Below, piece by piece: positions 54,345 through 62,818 of a stretch of DNA of 64,000 nucleotides. The notes below the pieces were generated by a model, which was not told the DNA's origin, made no database searches, and saw nothing but the letters and a program-made list of their open reading frames with translations. How positions within the stretch are numbered: position 1 is the first letter of the stretch; each line of letters begins with the position of its first letter. Origin of the DNA: Dyadobacter sp. SG02 (GTDB lineage Bacteria > Bacteroidota > Bacteroidia > Cytophagales > Spirosomataceae); the NCBI RefSeq assembly GCF_900109045.1, contig NZ_FNYL01000013.1:186001-250000 (forward strand), in the 5' to 3' direction. Both the position numbers and the translations under genes were made by a program.

Positions 54345-54352
54345 CAAAGCTA
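54345..54352 (-). promoter_or_regulatory. -7 element of the cyclase gene
   Basis: TAGCTTTG on the minus strand, exact TAnnTTTG; leader of about 20 bases to the ATG at 54319. Confidence 0.5.
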
Positions 54353-54423
54353 AACCGCAATCCATTCAATAGAATCATCACATAGGAAAAGTGTGAAAAT
54401 GATTTTTTGCATCCTGCGGGCCA

Positions 54424-55260
54424 TCACGTCCCGCGCTCCTGAAACGGTGGAATAAAAGGCCCATCCTCACTGGTCTTGTAATTCAATGCCGACGTCGTGC
54501 CACCGGTTACGTCAATCGTGGTGCCGGTAATGAGGGCGGCCTGGTCGGAGGCGGCGAAGACGGCTACGTGGGCGATATCCTGCATTTTGGGTAGTTTTTT
54601 GAGCATCGTATCCTTTGCCAGCCCTCCGATGATCTGAGTGGCGATTTCGTGGCCGACGTGGGCGAAGGCGTCGATAAATACCTGCGAATCCGGAGAGCCT
54701 CCCGATCGGATGCAAACCACCCGAACGCCGAAGCGGCCTAATTCGGAGGCCAGGTTTCTGGTGAAACTTTCGATAGCGCAGCAAGCGGTCCCGAATCCGC
54801 CGGTGCCGGGGTAACCAATGCCGCCGGGCGTGGCGGTAAGGGCCAGTATCACCCCTTTTCCCTGCTTGCTCATGACGCGACCTGCCGCCGTACCGGTGAG
54901 AAACTGGCTTCGCATTGCCCTCAAGATCGGTCTTGTGAAATCCTCTACATCCATGTCTGTGAGCGGAATGTCCTGAACATCTTCGAGGCCGATCGCATTG
55001 AATGCAATGTCGACGGAGCCGGCCTGGTCGGCTACCCAGGCTACAAATGCGTCGACTTCCGTTTTATCGAGCGCATCCACTTGCCGGGTTTCGGCCAGTC
55101 CGCCTGCCGCACGGATTGCTGCCGCCACTTTTTCCACGGATGCCGAATGGATGCCGGATAAGAATACCTTCGCGCCGGCGACGGCAAAGGCTTGTGCAAC
55201 AGCGCCTCCGAGCGAGCCGCCTGCGCCGAAAATGATTGCGTTTTTGGTTTGTAGCTGCAT
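54424..55260 (-). CDS. SDR-fold protein lacking the catalytic Tyr and Lys
   Basis: 278 residues from the ATG at 55260. Rossmann fold with the cofactor loop FGAGGSLGGAVAQAF (about 10-24), DALDKTEVDAF and AFNAIG (for the usual NNAG). Where classical short-chain dehydrogenases have YxxxK, this sequence reads FGTAC in GGFGTACCAIESFTRNLASEL, so both the proton-donating Tyr and the Lys are missing. It may bind a nucleotide without classic oxidoreduction, or use other residues. The -7 element at 55284-55291 supports this start over a longer frame to 55401. Upstream of the cyclase gene on the same strand. Confidence 0.85.
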   Translation of the reverse strand: MQLQTKNAIIFGAGGSLGGAVAQAFAVAGAKVFLSGIHSASVEKVAAAIRAAGGLAETRQVDALDKTEVDAFVAWVADQAGSVDIAFNAIGLEDVQDIPLTDMDVEDFTRPILRAMRSQFLTGTAAGRVMSKQGKGVILALTATPGGIGYPGTGGFGTACCAIESFTRNLASELGRFGVRVVCIRSGGSPDSQVFIDAFAHVGHEIATQIIGGLAKDTMLKKLPKMQDIAHVAVFAASDQAALITGTTIDVTGGTTSALNYKTSEDGPFIPPFQERGT

Positions 55261-55283
55261 GTACGTATTTCGTTGATCGGGAT

Positions 55284-55291
55284 CAAAACTA
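55284..55291 (-). promoter_or_regulatory. -7 element of the SDR gene
   Basis: TAGTTTTG on the minus strand; leader of about 18 bases. Confidence 0.5.
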
Positions 55292-55428
55292 AAAAATACT
55301 TGCCATGCGTGCGTATGGGAAACTGGCCAATTTGGAGGGGCATCCGGGACAGCCGGTCTGCTCCGGGTAGAAGTTTCAAAAAAATAGCCCCTACGGTTCA
55401 AATGTTCCGTAAGGGCTGGACTGATACA

Positions 55429-58400
55429 TCAGGGTTCTTCGTCGGCATCGAGCAGTTGCCTGGCTTTTTCCAGAATTGCGTGAAGCTTCCGTGAATCCTC
55501 TTTGGTACGTTTTGATTTACAACAATTAGCTATAAAAAGCTTCAACCATTCGAGCAGCGCAGTAATTTCCTCCCGCTCCTCGGGATGCTTTTCCAACAGC
55601 CGCAGCAACAATGCCCGAAGCTGCCTGTATGCGACGGCGGCTTTGCGGCAATCCGGATCGTTTTGTCCGCCATTGGGATCTCCGCCGTTCGGATCTCCTC
55701 CGTCGTGGCCGCCGCCATTGGGGCCGCCGTCTGATTGTCCGCGTTTGAAAATCAATCCTGTGAACAGGCGGTAGCGGGTAACGACTGCGCCCAGGGGTGT
55801 GGTAGCCCTCACCACGGTCGAAATGGAGTAGACCCCCAACTGGTGAGTGTCGTCGAAGGTGCCGCTGTACTGTCCGTAAGAGGTTTCGGTCAGGGTAATG
55901 ATGCGGATCACGCCATCCGGCCGGGTGAAGCGGGCTTCCACCGGGGCATCGAGCTTGACGGGCTGGCCATACAAAGTCGGTTCGAGCACCAGGAGCATCG
56001 GCGAGCCGGGGTCGTAGGAACTTTGCGAAATAAAACCATTGAGACGCAAGTCGCTCCGCGCTTTGGCCATCACGGAATAGTAGAAGTTCACATTGCTTCC
56101 CTGGGAGTACCCGTGTGTGAGCGCGGGCCTGCCCTTGCGGCTGGCCAACCACAGTCGCCACCGGCCGATATGCGCCTGCGGGCGGTCGGGGAAGGCTGGG
56201 AACTGGCATCTGAAGTACACATGACCGTCGCCCGTCACAAACATGAAGTTGGGGAATGTAGTCCCTGCGTCGCCGGGGCGGATGGTGGTCCCGTCAGGCG
56301 CTTCCAGCCAGAGGTCGATGATCGGGTAGGCAGGAGCCTTACGATATACGATGATAAAATCCACGGCCACATCCACCTCGCCGATGTAAATATCGGTGGC
56401 CTGCTCGGTACCGGGGAAAAGTATATTGGTAGGGTCCTGTACAAAGGCCTCGTCGGCCACATCGCTCAGGATCTGGACATATAGCTTTTGCAGCAAGAAC
56501 TCCCGGTCGCCGGCCAGCTCGCCGGTGATTTGCGCAACACCGTTGTTGACCGAAGCCAGCTGAATCAACCTGTCTTCCAACTGATTTAATCCCAAACCTA
56601 CTGCAAATACCCGCTGCCGGGGTGTTTTTGCCGAGACAGCGGTGCTGGCAGCAGGGATATCGGGGTTGGTATTCTGAATGCCATCCGTCAGCACGACCAC
56701 TGCCCGCGCATTCGCCACGGCGGCGTCGAGGACGGTACTACCCAGGATTGTGCCTCCTCCGATGGAAGTATTACCGGACGGGCTGAGGTTGGCGCTTGTT
56801 AGCACGCCACGGGCAGATGCCCTGCCCGCACCGGTTTCCGGATCGCCGGCGACTACCAGCGTTTGCAGTACATCACCGGGGTTGTTGGCAGAATGGTTGA
56901 AACGGACCACACCGATCCGGTCATTGTCTTTCAGCAAAGCGATGTACAAATTGGCCGCCTGGATGGCAAGGTCCATTTTGGATGCGCCCGGGACGCCCGT
57001 AGGTTCGCTCATGCTACCCGAACGGTCGATGACCAATACCGAATCCACCGGCGGCGGGTCGACTGAACGGGCGACGAGGTTCAGGGTGACGGATGGTGTG
57101 ACGGAATCGTCGGGGGTAGTGATGGTGAGGCTGCCGTTGAAATCGGGTCCGCCTGTTGGCGGGGACGGAAATGCCACATATACCCGGCGGGATGTGAAGG
57201 ACTGGGTGGGCGTCGGCGCAGCGAGGGTAAAGTTCAGGTTTGTACCCGGCGCATACTCGAAACCGGCAGGCGGGCTGCCGAGTGTTACCCGCAATTGCGA
57301 CGCGCACGGGCGTTGCAGGTTGCGGACCTCGAACCATCGGTACATCGTCAGGCGCCGGCCTACATCCCCGAAATTGAGCGTTGTCGATCCGTCGGCGGTC
57401 TGAATGTCCATATCCGCGGCTGGCGTACAAACAAATGCATCCAGTTCGATGCTCAGCGTCGGCGCATTGCTCGTAATGAGGACCGTACCTGTGCGGGCAC
57501 CGTTGGTGAATGCGGGGCCGAATGTGACCGATATCGATTGCGTTTGTCCGGCGGACATGCTCGCGAAGGAGTTTGGCGCAACGGAAAAATTGGGGCTATC
57601 GCTGGTCAATGAAACACCGGTGACGGCTACGCTACCTACATTGCTCAGGTCGAAAGTAAGTGTGAGCGTCGATCCGGCTCCTACGCTGCCGAAATCCAGT
57701 GCGGATACCGACGCCGCCAGTGCGGGCGTGGTAAAAAACGGGCGCAGGCGATTTTGTATGGCTTCTACGCAGACGCGGCAAAATGGCTGGAATGAACTAC
57801 GCATTTTGCAAGTGTATGCCGGCCGGAAATAGCCGCAATGGTAGTAGCCGGCCCCCTCGTACAGCCCAATTTCATGGTCGTCGGGGCGCACATTCGCACG
57901 CGTGTCGCAGGCGGAGCAGTCGGGGTTCTGCATGGTGGGTACCGGGGTGAGCGGACCGACCAGGTGTGCCCATTTCAGCCCGGCAAGGCTGGAATGGGCC
58001 GTAATGTTAGGATCGGCCGGTTCTCCGGCAGGGGCATTGTCGCGGTCGGTTTCGCCGCTTGAACAGCCCTGCCAGGTACTGTATTCGTCGGCGAGGCGGA
58101 AGGCCGCGTGGCCGAGCTCGTGCATGACAACGTCGAGCCAGTCGGCACTGAGGGCGGTGGCGAAAACATTTCCGCTGGCGCAACCGCCCCGCTCGGGACT
58201 GTTGACGAGCACCGCGGCGGCATGCCATTGCGGGAGCTGGGCATTCAGGGTGTTGCGGACGAGCGTCCAGTCGCAGGCCAGGCATCGCCGGATACCCGAT
58301 GAACAATAGGTAGCGTCGAAATAGGTAGCTGCCGTCACTGCCGTGGCCGTCGACATGTCGGGGCAGGTGGCGGGATTATCGGCGCCCGCATCGTCCGAAC

Positions 58401-58629
58401 GGACATTCAGGCGGTGTATGTTGATCGCAGCGAGCAAACCTTCACTAAACCAGGGCTCGTCGCGGAATGCATCGACGATTTCCTGGCAGCGGTCATTGAA
58501 GTCGGTCTGGGCGGCGGCATTCGCGCCCTGGAAGCCTTCGGCGACGATGACGATATTAAATCTCTGGTTATCCGGACCGTTGTCCAATATTTTGGTCAGT
58601 CCGAAAATTTCTCCATCTGATGCAGCCAT
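55429..58629 (-). CDS. M64 metallopeptidase / von Willebrand A multidomain protein
   Basis: 1066 residues, no signal peptide or membrane helix. The N-terminal domain (about 10-300) is an M64 (IgA-peptidase-like) zinc peptidase: FNIVIVAEGF at the start, zinc motif HELGHAAFRLADEY (170-183), and a cysteine-rich end (CKMRSSFQPFCRVCVEAI). Next an ASH/HYDIN-like beta domain (about 310-400, LDFGSVGAGSTLTLTF), a further beta region, and a von Willebrand A domain (about 530-720) with MIDAS motif DRSGSMS (Asp535). A C-terminal beta region follows, then a Gly/Asp/Asn/Pro repeat linker (about 969-988) and a charged helical tail. It likely acts on, or assembles with, a protein target. Secretion route, if any, is unknown. 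Probable operon with the small gene upstream. Confidence 0.85.
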   Translation of the reverse strand: MAASDGEIFGLTKILDNGPDNQRFNIVIVAEGFQGANAAAQTDFNDRCQEIVDAFRDEPWFSEGLLAAINIHRLNVRSDDAGADNPATCPDMSTATAVTAATYFDATYCSSGIRRCLACDWTLVRNTLNAQLPQWHAAAVLVNSPERGGCASGNVFATALSADWLDVVMHELGHAAFRLADEYSTWQGCSSGETDRDNAPAGEPADPNITAHSSLAGLKWAHLVGPLTPVPTMQNPDCSACDTRANVRPDDHEIGLYEGAGYYHCGYFRPAYTCKMRSSFQPFCRVCVEAIQNRLRPFFTTPALAASVSALDFGSVGAGSTLTLTFDLSNVGSVAVTGVSLTSDSPNFSVAPNSFASMSAGQTQSISVTFGPAFTNGARTGTVLITSNAPTLSIELDAFVCTPAADMDIQTADGSTTLNFGDVGRRLTMYRWFEVRNLQRPCASQLRVTLGSPPAGFEYAPGTNLNFTLAAPTPTQSFTSRRVYVAFPSPPTGGPDFNGSLTITTPDDSVTPSVTLNLVARSVDPPPVDSVLVIDRSGSMSEPTGVPGASKMDLAIQAANLYIALLKDNDRIGVVRFNHSANNPGDVLQTLVVAGDPETGAGRASARGVLTSANLSPSGNTSIGGGTILGSTVLDAAVANARAVVVLTDGIQNTNPDIPAASTAVSAKTPRQRVFAVGLGLNQLEDRLIQLASVNNGVAQITGELAGDREFLLQKLYVQILSDVADEAFVQDPTNILFPGTEQATDIYIGEVDVAVDFIIVYRKAPAYPIIDLWLEAPDGTTIRPGDAGTTFPNFMFVTGDGHVYFRCQFPAFPDRPQAHIGRWRLWLASRKGRPALTHGYSQGSNVNFYYSVMAKARSDLRLNGFISQSSYDPGSPMLLVLEPTLYGQPVKLDAPVEARFTRPDGVIRIITLTETSYGQYSGTFDDTHQLGVYSISTVVRATTPLGAVVTRYRLFTGLIFKRGQSDGGPNGGGHDGGDPNGGDPNGGQNDPDCRKAAVAYRQLRALLLRLLEKHPEEREEITALLEWLKLFIANCCKSKRTKEDSRKLHAILEKARQLLDADEEP
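55666..55725 (-). repeat. Four 15-bp repeats coding for a Gly-rich linker
   Basis: Units start at 55666, 55681, 55696 and 55711, each a variant of TCCGCCATTGGGATC. They encode a pentapeptide of the type DPNGG between the last beta domain and the helical tail of the M64-vWA protein. Confidence 0.85.
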
Positions 58630-58691
58630 AGTGATCGGTGTTTGAAATGGATGGAAAGAAAGAAAGAATGGAACGCGGGGTGTTGGTACAC

Positions 58692-59165
58692 CTAGTGGTG
58701 GTGTCCGCCGCCGGGCTGGTCGGGGGTGTCGCCGCCCATTTCTTTGGGCAGTTTCAATACAGTCCGTTTCAGGCCGCTTGTGGCTCCTGACTGTGCTTTT
58801 GTGTTGGAAACGAGGTGTAATTCGGATATGCCTGTCACGTCCGGCACCAGAATTTCGAGGGTAACATCATGCGGCGGATGGTTTAAGCGGGTCATCTCGC
58901 CGTCTTTTCCAAATTGCTCCATACCCAGCAACGGGTCCGGCATTACTTCGCGCTGATAAATGCCACCGTTTCCGTCGGCGACCTCGATCCAGAAACCGAT
59001 GCTCTTTTCTCCGGAAGGCAACGGGTCGGGTGCGGGTAATGTCATGCTGGGAACGCGAAACTGTTTGACGATCTTCCATTCCTGACCGGTCCATTGAATG
59101 GTAACACGGCGGACGGGACAAGGATACTTGACTGCAATAAGTCTGGATTGGCTTTCTGTCGGCAT
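58692..59165 (-). CDS. Small protein of unknown function, partner of the M64-vWA protein
   Basis: 157 residues, no signal peptide, beta-rich. RRVTIQWTGQEWKIVKQFRVPSM and GFWIEVADGNGGIYQREVM look like strands of an immunoglobulin-like sandwich; VTLEILVPDVTGISELHLVS may be a second part. The C-terminus is unusual: GGDTPDQPGGGHHH, a natural triple His that could bind metal. I do not recognise the family. It precedes the M64-vWA gene by 62 bases on the same strand and has a clear Shine-Dalgarno sequence, rare in this phylum. Confidence 0.65.
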   Translation of the reverse strand: MPTESQSRLIAVKYPCPVRRVTIQWTGQEWKIVKQFRVPSMTLPAPDPLPSGEKSIGFWIEVADGNGGIYQREVMPDPLLGMEQFGKDGEMTRLNHPPHDVTLEILVPDVTGISELHLVSNTKAQSGATSGLKRTVLKLPKEMGGDTPDQPGGGHHH

Positions 59166-59465
59166 AACCTGGCTCCTTTCACTGTTTAAGTTGGTAGAAT
59201 CTCCAATGCACGTCCAAAACTGACGCGCTGAAACAAGTAAGAAATCTTCAATGAAGCGGGGAGGAACTCACAAAATCCGGGTCAAACGACGCGATACCCG
59301 CTGCAAAAAGCAAGTGAATGTTATTAATCGGTAAATGAAAATAAAATATTAAATATTTAATAATCAGGTAGTTATACGTAAATTCGTAAGTGTATTCCCC
59401 CGTTTTACAAGCGTTGAGCGCTAATTTTTTGCTATCTTGAATATTACTTGAATCCCTGCCGCCGC
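59166..59465. other. 300-base divergent intergenic region
   Basis: AT-rich in its right half. Contains the Shine-Dalgarno site for the leftward gene and the perfect 16-bp palindrome TATTAAATATTTAATA at 59347-59362, a possible site for the divergently encoded AraC regulator. No gene is supported. Confidence 0.6.
59173..59179 (-). promoter_or_regulatory. Strong Shine-Dalgarno site
   Basis: AAAGGAG on the minus strand, seven bases before the ATG at 59165. Bacteroidetes genes seldom use such a site; most starts in this window have only A-rich upstream sequence. Confidence 0.6.
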
Positions 59466-60260
59466 ATGCAGATACTACCGACAGCCACCTACCTGGGAAA
59501 CACCTCAGCGACTTGCCAGGCGAATGGCATTTGGACGAGCGTGACCTGCTATACCCGGGAAAACCTTCCGAATGTGTCGTTGCACGCTCATGCGAACCCG
59601 CACGTGACGGTGCTTTTGGCCGGGGCGACCCTGGAAAAGCGGCAAGGGGAGGAGCATTATCGGCAGGCTGGCGAGGCGGTATTTTTCCACGCCGGCGAGC
59701 CGCATGAAAATAGCCGGACGATGCCAGGCTCGCGAAACTTCAATATCGAATTTGCGCCGGATTTCTTTGCGGCATATGGTGTCGGGGAGGAGAAGATCGG
59801 CGAGGCGATCAACCGCAATCCGCTTGCCGCGCTTGCCTTTCTGAGGGCCTACTGCCATCTTTCACACGACGGTCTTTTAGCGGGCGATTCGATTGCAATG
59901 GCGGTTATCGGGCTGATGGACAGGCATTGCAGGGTTTGCAGGCAGCCTCCCCAATGGGTCCGGCAGGTTTCGGAACTCTTGCAGGACCGTTGGAACGAGC
60001 AAGTCGGTTTACAGGAATTATCCATTGAAACGGGCGTTCATCCGGTGACTATCTCCCGGTATTTTTCGCGCTATTTTGGCGGCACGCTGAGTGACTATAT
60101 GCGGAAACTGAGAGTTAAAAACACCTTGACGATGATTAAAAACACTCCTTACACACTCACACGCATCGCCTACGAGGCCGGATTTACGGACCAGGCGCAT
60201 TTTACAAAGGTATTTAAAGAGGTAACAGGTTTTTTACCGAAAGAATACCGGGCCGCATAG
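59466..60260 (+). CDS. AraC family transcriptional regulator
   Basis: 264 residues from the ATG at 59466. The N-terminal half is a cupin-like sensing domain (HAHANPHVTVLLAGATLEKR, AVFFHAGEPHENS). The C-terminal AraC domain reads LQELSIETGVHPVTISRYFSRYFGGTLSDYMRKLRVKN and LTRIAYEAGFTDQAHFTKVFKEVTGFLPKEYR. Cytoplasmic. Its gene is divergent from the M64-vWA operon and upstream of an S41 peptidase gene; either may be controlled by it. Confidence 0.9.
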   Translation: MQILPTATYLGNTSATCQANGIWTSVTCYTRENLPNVSLHAHANPHVTVLLAGATLEKRQGEEHYRQAGEAVFFHAGEPHENSRTMPGSRNFNIEFAPDFFAAYGVGEEKIGEAINRNPLAALAFLRAYCHLSHDGLLAGDSIAMAVIGLMDRHCRVCRQPPQWVRQVSELLQDRWNEQVGLQELSIETGVHPVTISRYFSRYFGGTLSDYMRKLRVKNTLTMIKNTPYTLTRIAYEAGFTDQAHFTKVFKEVTGFLPKEYRAA

Positions 60261-60332
60261 CGCGCTAATCTGATACAATTTTGAGTGACGGATATACAGG
60301 AACTTTGCCTGTAAACCCAATCAACCAAAGAT

Positions 60333-61322
60333 ATGTCAGCCATTCAATCAGCTTGTTTTTATCTGAGCGCAATCTTGATTCTCTGTTTTCAAAATGCCTT
60401 TTCCCAGGAGCTGTCGCCGAAAGCAATCGATGCGGCGATCGGCGATATGGCCCGTAGTATCGATACCGCATACGTTTTTCCGGAAAAGGGGCAAAAAATA
60501 GCACAGCACCTCCGTGGGGAACACCAACGCGGCAGTTTTAATCATGTAAAAAACTGGCAGGACCTGGCCGCGGTGATTTCGAAGAGCTTGCAGGAATTCA
60601 GCCGTGATGGGCATTTGTATGTCAGGAACGACCCGAAAACGGTAAACGACCTGAAAAATCCATCGCAAAATCATCCTGATTCAACTCCGCAAAACGCAGG
60701 ATATGACCCTTTTTTCGATGGCAAGGATGCTATCGAACGTAATTTCGGTTTTCGTGAAGTGCAAGTACTGGAAGGCAATGTCGGTTATATCAAAATCTCG
60801 GAAATCAATATCTCGGCCAAAAGCCTGCCGGTACTGTTTGCCGCGATGCGGTTGGTCGCCGGTACCAGGGCGCTGGTGATCGACCTGCGCAATAATGGGG
60901 GTGGGGGCAGTAATGTGGGCAGCGTGTTGGAAAGTTTTTTTCTGCCGCCCCGGACGGCCCTCCTGGAATTTAACACCAGAAACGGGAGCAGCCACACCGA
61001 AAAGACCGTCGACTGGCTCCTGGAACCAAAGTACGGGAAGCCGTTGTTCATTTTGGTCAATCCGGGTACGGCGTCGGCTGCGGAGGCATTTACGTTTGCA
61101 TTGCAAAAACATCGTCGTGCCAAAGTGGTGGGGCAGAAATCGGCCGGTGGCGCGTTCATGAACTCATGGTACCCGGTCAACGAGCAGCTCTTTATCTCCG
61201 TTTCCACCGGCGCGCCTACATGGCCTGGTACGAGCGAAAGCTGGGAAGTGATTGGCATTCAGCCCGATTATCCGGTTGCCGAAGGGGCGGAGCTCGCCAA
61301 AGTGGCCGAATTGTTAAAGTGA
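60333..61322 (+). CDS. Exported S41 family serine peptidase
   Basis: 329 residues. Signal peptide ending NAFSQ (residue 25). Helical N-terminal domain of the IRBP/TSP type (about 28-125), then the S41 catalytic core: VGYIKISEI, ALVIDLRNNGGGG, and the nucleophile Ser in NPGTASAAEAFTFAL, with VGQKSAGG downstream. No PDZ domain, so it is an IRBP-like S41 member rather than a CtpA processing protease. Periplasmic or secreted. It follows the AraC gene and precedes a Crp/Fnr gene in the same direction. Confidence 0.88.
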   Translation: MSAIQSACFYLSAILILCFQNAFSQELSPKAIDAAIGDMARSIDTAYVFPEKGQKIAQHLRGEHQRGSFNHVKNWQDLAAVISKSLQEFSRDGHLYVRNDPKTVNDLKNPSQNHPDSTPQNAGYDPFFDGKDAIERNFGFREVQVLEGNVGYIKISEINISAKSLPVLFAAMRLVAGTRALVIDLRNNGGGGSNVGSVLESFFLPPRTALLEFNTRNGSSHTEKTVDWLLEPKYGKPLFILVNPGTASAAEAFTFALQKHRRAKVVGQKSAGGAFMNSWYPVNEQLFISVSTGAPTWPGTSESWEVIGIQPDYPVAEGAELAKVAELLK

Positions 61323-61367
61323 GCGCGGCGGGGTCTTTTGTATTTAGTTAATCATTTTGGCCAGGTT

Positions 61368-61964
61368 ATGACCGACAAAAACGAGATTATTGCCGCGTAT
61401 CTGAAAAAGTTCGCTGGTTTGACAGACAAGGATATTGCTGAAAGTCAGCCATTCTGGAAACCGCGAACGATCAGGAAAGGCGATTTTTTTAATATGCAAA
61501 GTATGGTCTGCAACGACCTCGGTCTGGTGTTAAAGGGGATTTTCAGGATCTACTACCGCGACCCGCAGACCGATACGGACAAAAACCTTTTCTTTTTTTC
61601 GGAAAATCAATTTGTTGTATCATTCAGAAGCTTCATATCGCGCAATCCGTGCTGGTATTTCATCGAAGCCATGGAGGATTCGGAGATTGTTTTCATTTCC
61701 TACAAGGATCTCAACGGTCTGTACGAAACCAATCCGAACTGGGGGAGGTTCGGCAGGTTGCTGGCCGAACTGTTCTTCGCCTATGCGCAGACGCGTACGG
61801 AAGAATTCATGTTTTTCTCCAATGAGGAGCGTTACCTGAGGTTGCTGGAAGAGCATCCCAATATCGTGGAGCGCATTCCGGCGTACCACATTTCCTCCTA
61901 TCTGGGCATTACCAACCCTTCGCTGAGCCGTATCAGGAAGCGCGTAAAAAGTAGTGGCGGTTAG
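61368..61964 (+). CDS. Crp/Fnr family transcriptional regulator
   Basis: 198 residues from the ATG at 61368, 45 bases after the S41 stop. N-terminal cyclic-nucleotide-binding-type beta barrel (about 15-120: FWKPRTIRKGDFFNMQSMVCNDLGLVLKGIFRIYY); C-terminal helix-turn-helix RIPAYHISSYLGITNPSLSRIRKRV. The cAMP-site signature RGE.ALL is absent, as in most Bacteroidetes members of this family, so the ligand, if any, differs. A small stem (61956-61963 with 61980-61987) overlaps its stop. Confidence 0.88.
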   Translation: MTDKNEIIAAYLKKFAGLTDKDIAESQPFWKPRTIRKGDFFNMQSMVCNDLGLVLKGIFRIYYRDPQTDTDKNLFFFSENQFVVSFRSFISRNPCWYFIEAMEDSEIVFISYKDLNGLYETNPNWGRFGRLLAELFFAYAQTRTEEFMFFSNEERYLRLLEEHPNIVERIPAYHISSYLGITNPSLSRIRKRVKSSGG

Positions 61965-61996
61965 CCTTTGAAACCCGGATAACCGCCAACGCCTCG

Positions 61997-62584
61997 TTAT
62001 GCCGCGGCGATCCTATTGACAGTTTTGGACAATCGGAATGCCGAAACCAGGTAATAAAACGCCCCGAAAGCAGCATAACCGGCCAGACTGCTGATACCCA
62101 TCGTAGGATCATGCGCCAGTGCGATAAACGAACCTCCGCCGATGATGGACTGGCCTCCGCTGATGATCATCGGCCACTGCCCGCCGAGCAATTGTCTGCG
62201 CCGTATCCCGAGGATGAGCTGGATCAACCCGGTAAGAATCGCCCAGATCCCGAAGACCACCAGCGTTTCGGGAATACCCCGCTGCAATGCAATGCCCACG
62301 GCAATGGCTGTAACAATGCTGATCACCACATTGACATACTGAGGTACTTTGGAAGCGCCGCCGCGATTGGCGCGGATGTCGATTAACGTGCCTACGACGT
62401 CCCAGGCCGGGTAAATTACCAGCAGGACGGTGGTAATGCCTGCCGATTTTTGGGCAAACAGCACGGTAAGGATTACCCAGCAAACCGAAAAGGCGGCGCG
62501 AACGAAATAGAGGTTGCGGAGTGATCTCGCGGTGGTAACCGCATGGCTGTCGGTTACTGCATTTGAAAACGATGGAGATGACAT
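61997..62584 (-). CDS. DUF308/HdeD-like integral membrane protein
   Basis: 195 residues, about six membrane helices (near 25-45, 48-68, 85-103, 107-127, 139-158, 162-182). Helix pairs with small residues (LVVFGIWAILTGLIQLILGI, MIISGGQSIIGGGSFIAL) resemble the DUF308/HdeD family, linked in enterobacteria to acid resistance. The function here is unknown. Inner membrane. Convergent with the Crp/Fnr gene; a -7-like CAACTTTG lies upstream. Confidence 0.7.
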   Translation of the reverse strand: MSSPSFSNAVTDSHAVTTARSLRNLYFVRAAFSVCWVILTVLFAQKSAGITTVLLVIYPAWDVVGTLIDIRANRGGASKVPQYVNVVISIVTAIAVGIALQRGIPETLVVFGIWAILTGLIQLILGIRRRQLLGGQWPMIISGGQSIIGGGSFIALAHDPTMGISSLAGYAAFGAFYYLVSAFRLSKTVNRIAAA

Positions 62585-62744
62585 AAGGTTAGATTTTGTT
62601 TGGTTTTGTCACTCCAAAGTTGCGTGGACGTTTTCCGGAAAATTTTCACCAAAGTTAAAATCAGGAAAAATAATTTGCCCGGCATTAGGCAAGCTCATCG
62701 TTATCGGCGCGAATCAAAAAACAAATGCGCCAGTTTCCTTAATG

Positions 62745-62783
62745 AAAAACAGCACCGCAGGGAATTGCAAGTGCTGTTTTTTG
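62745..62783 (-). terminator. Terminator of the carbonic-anhydrase-like gene
   Basis: AAAAACAGCAC and GTGCTGTTTTT, perfect 11-bp arms with a 15-base loop and T runs in both directions. Confidence 0.85.
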
Positions 62784-62818
62784 TCCCGATTGGGATGGGT
62801 AGTTGAGGAAACTTTTTA

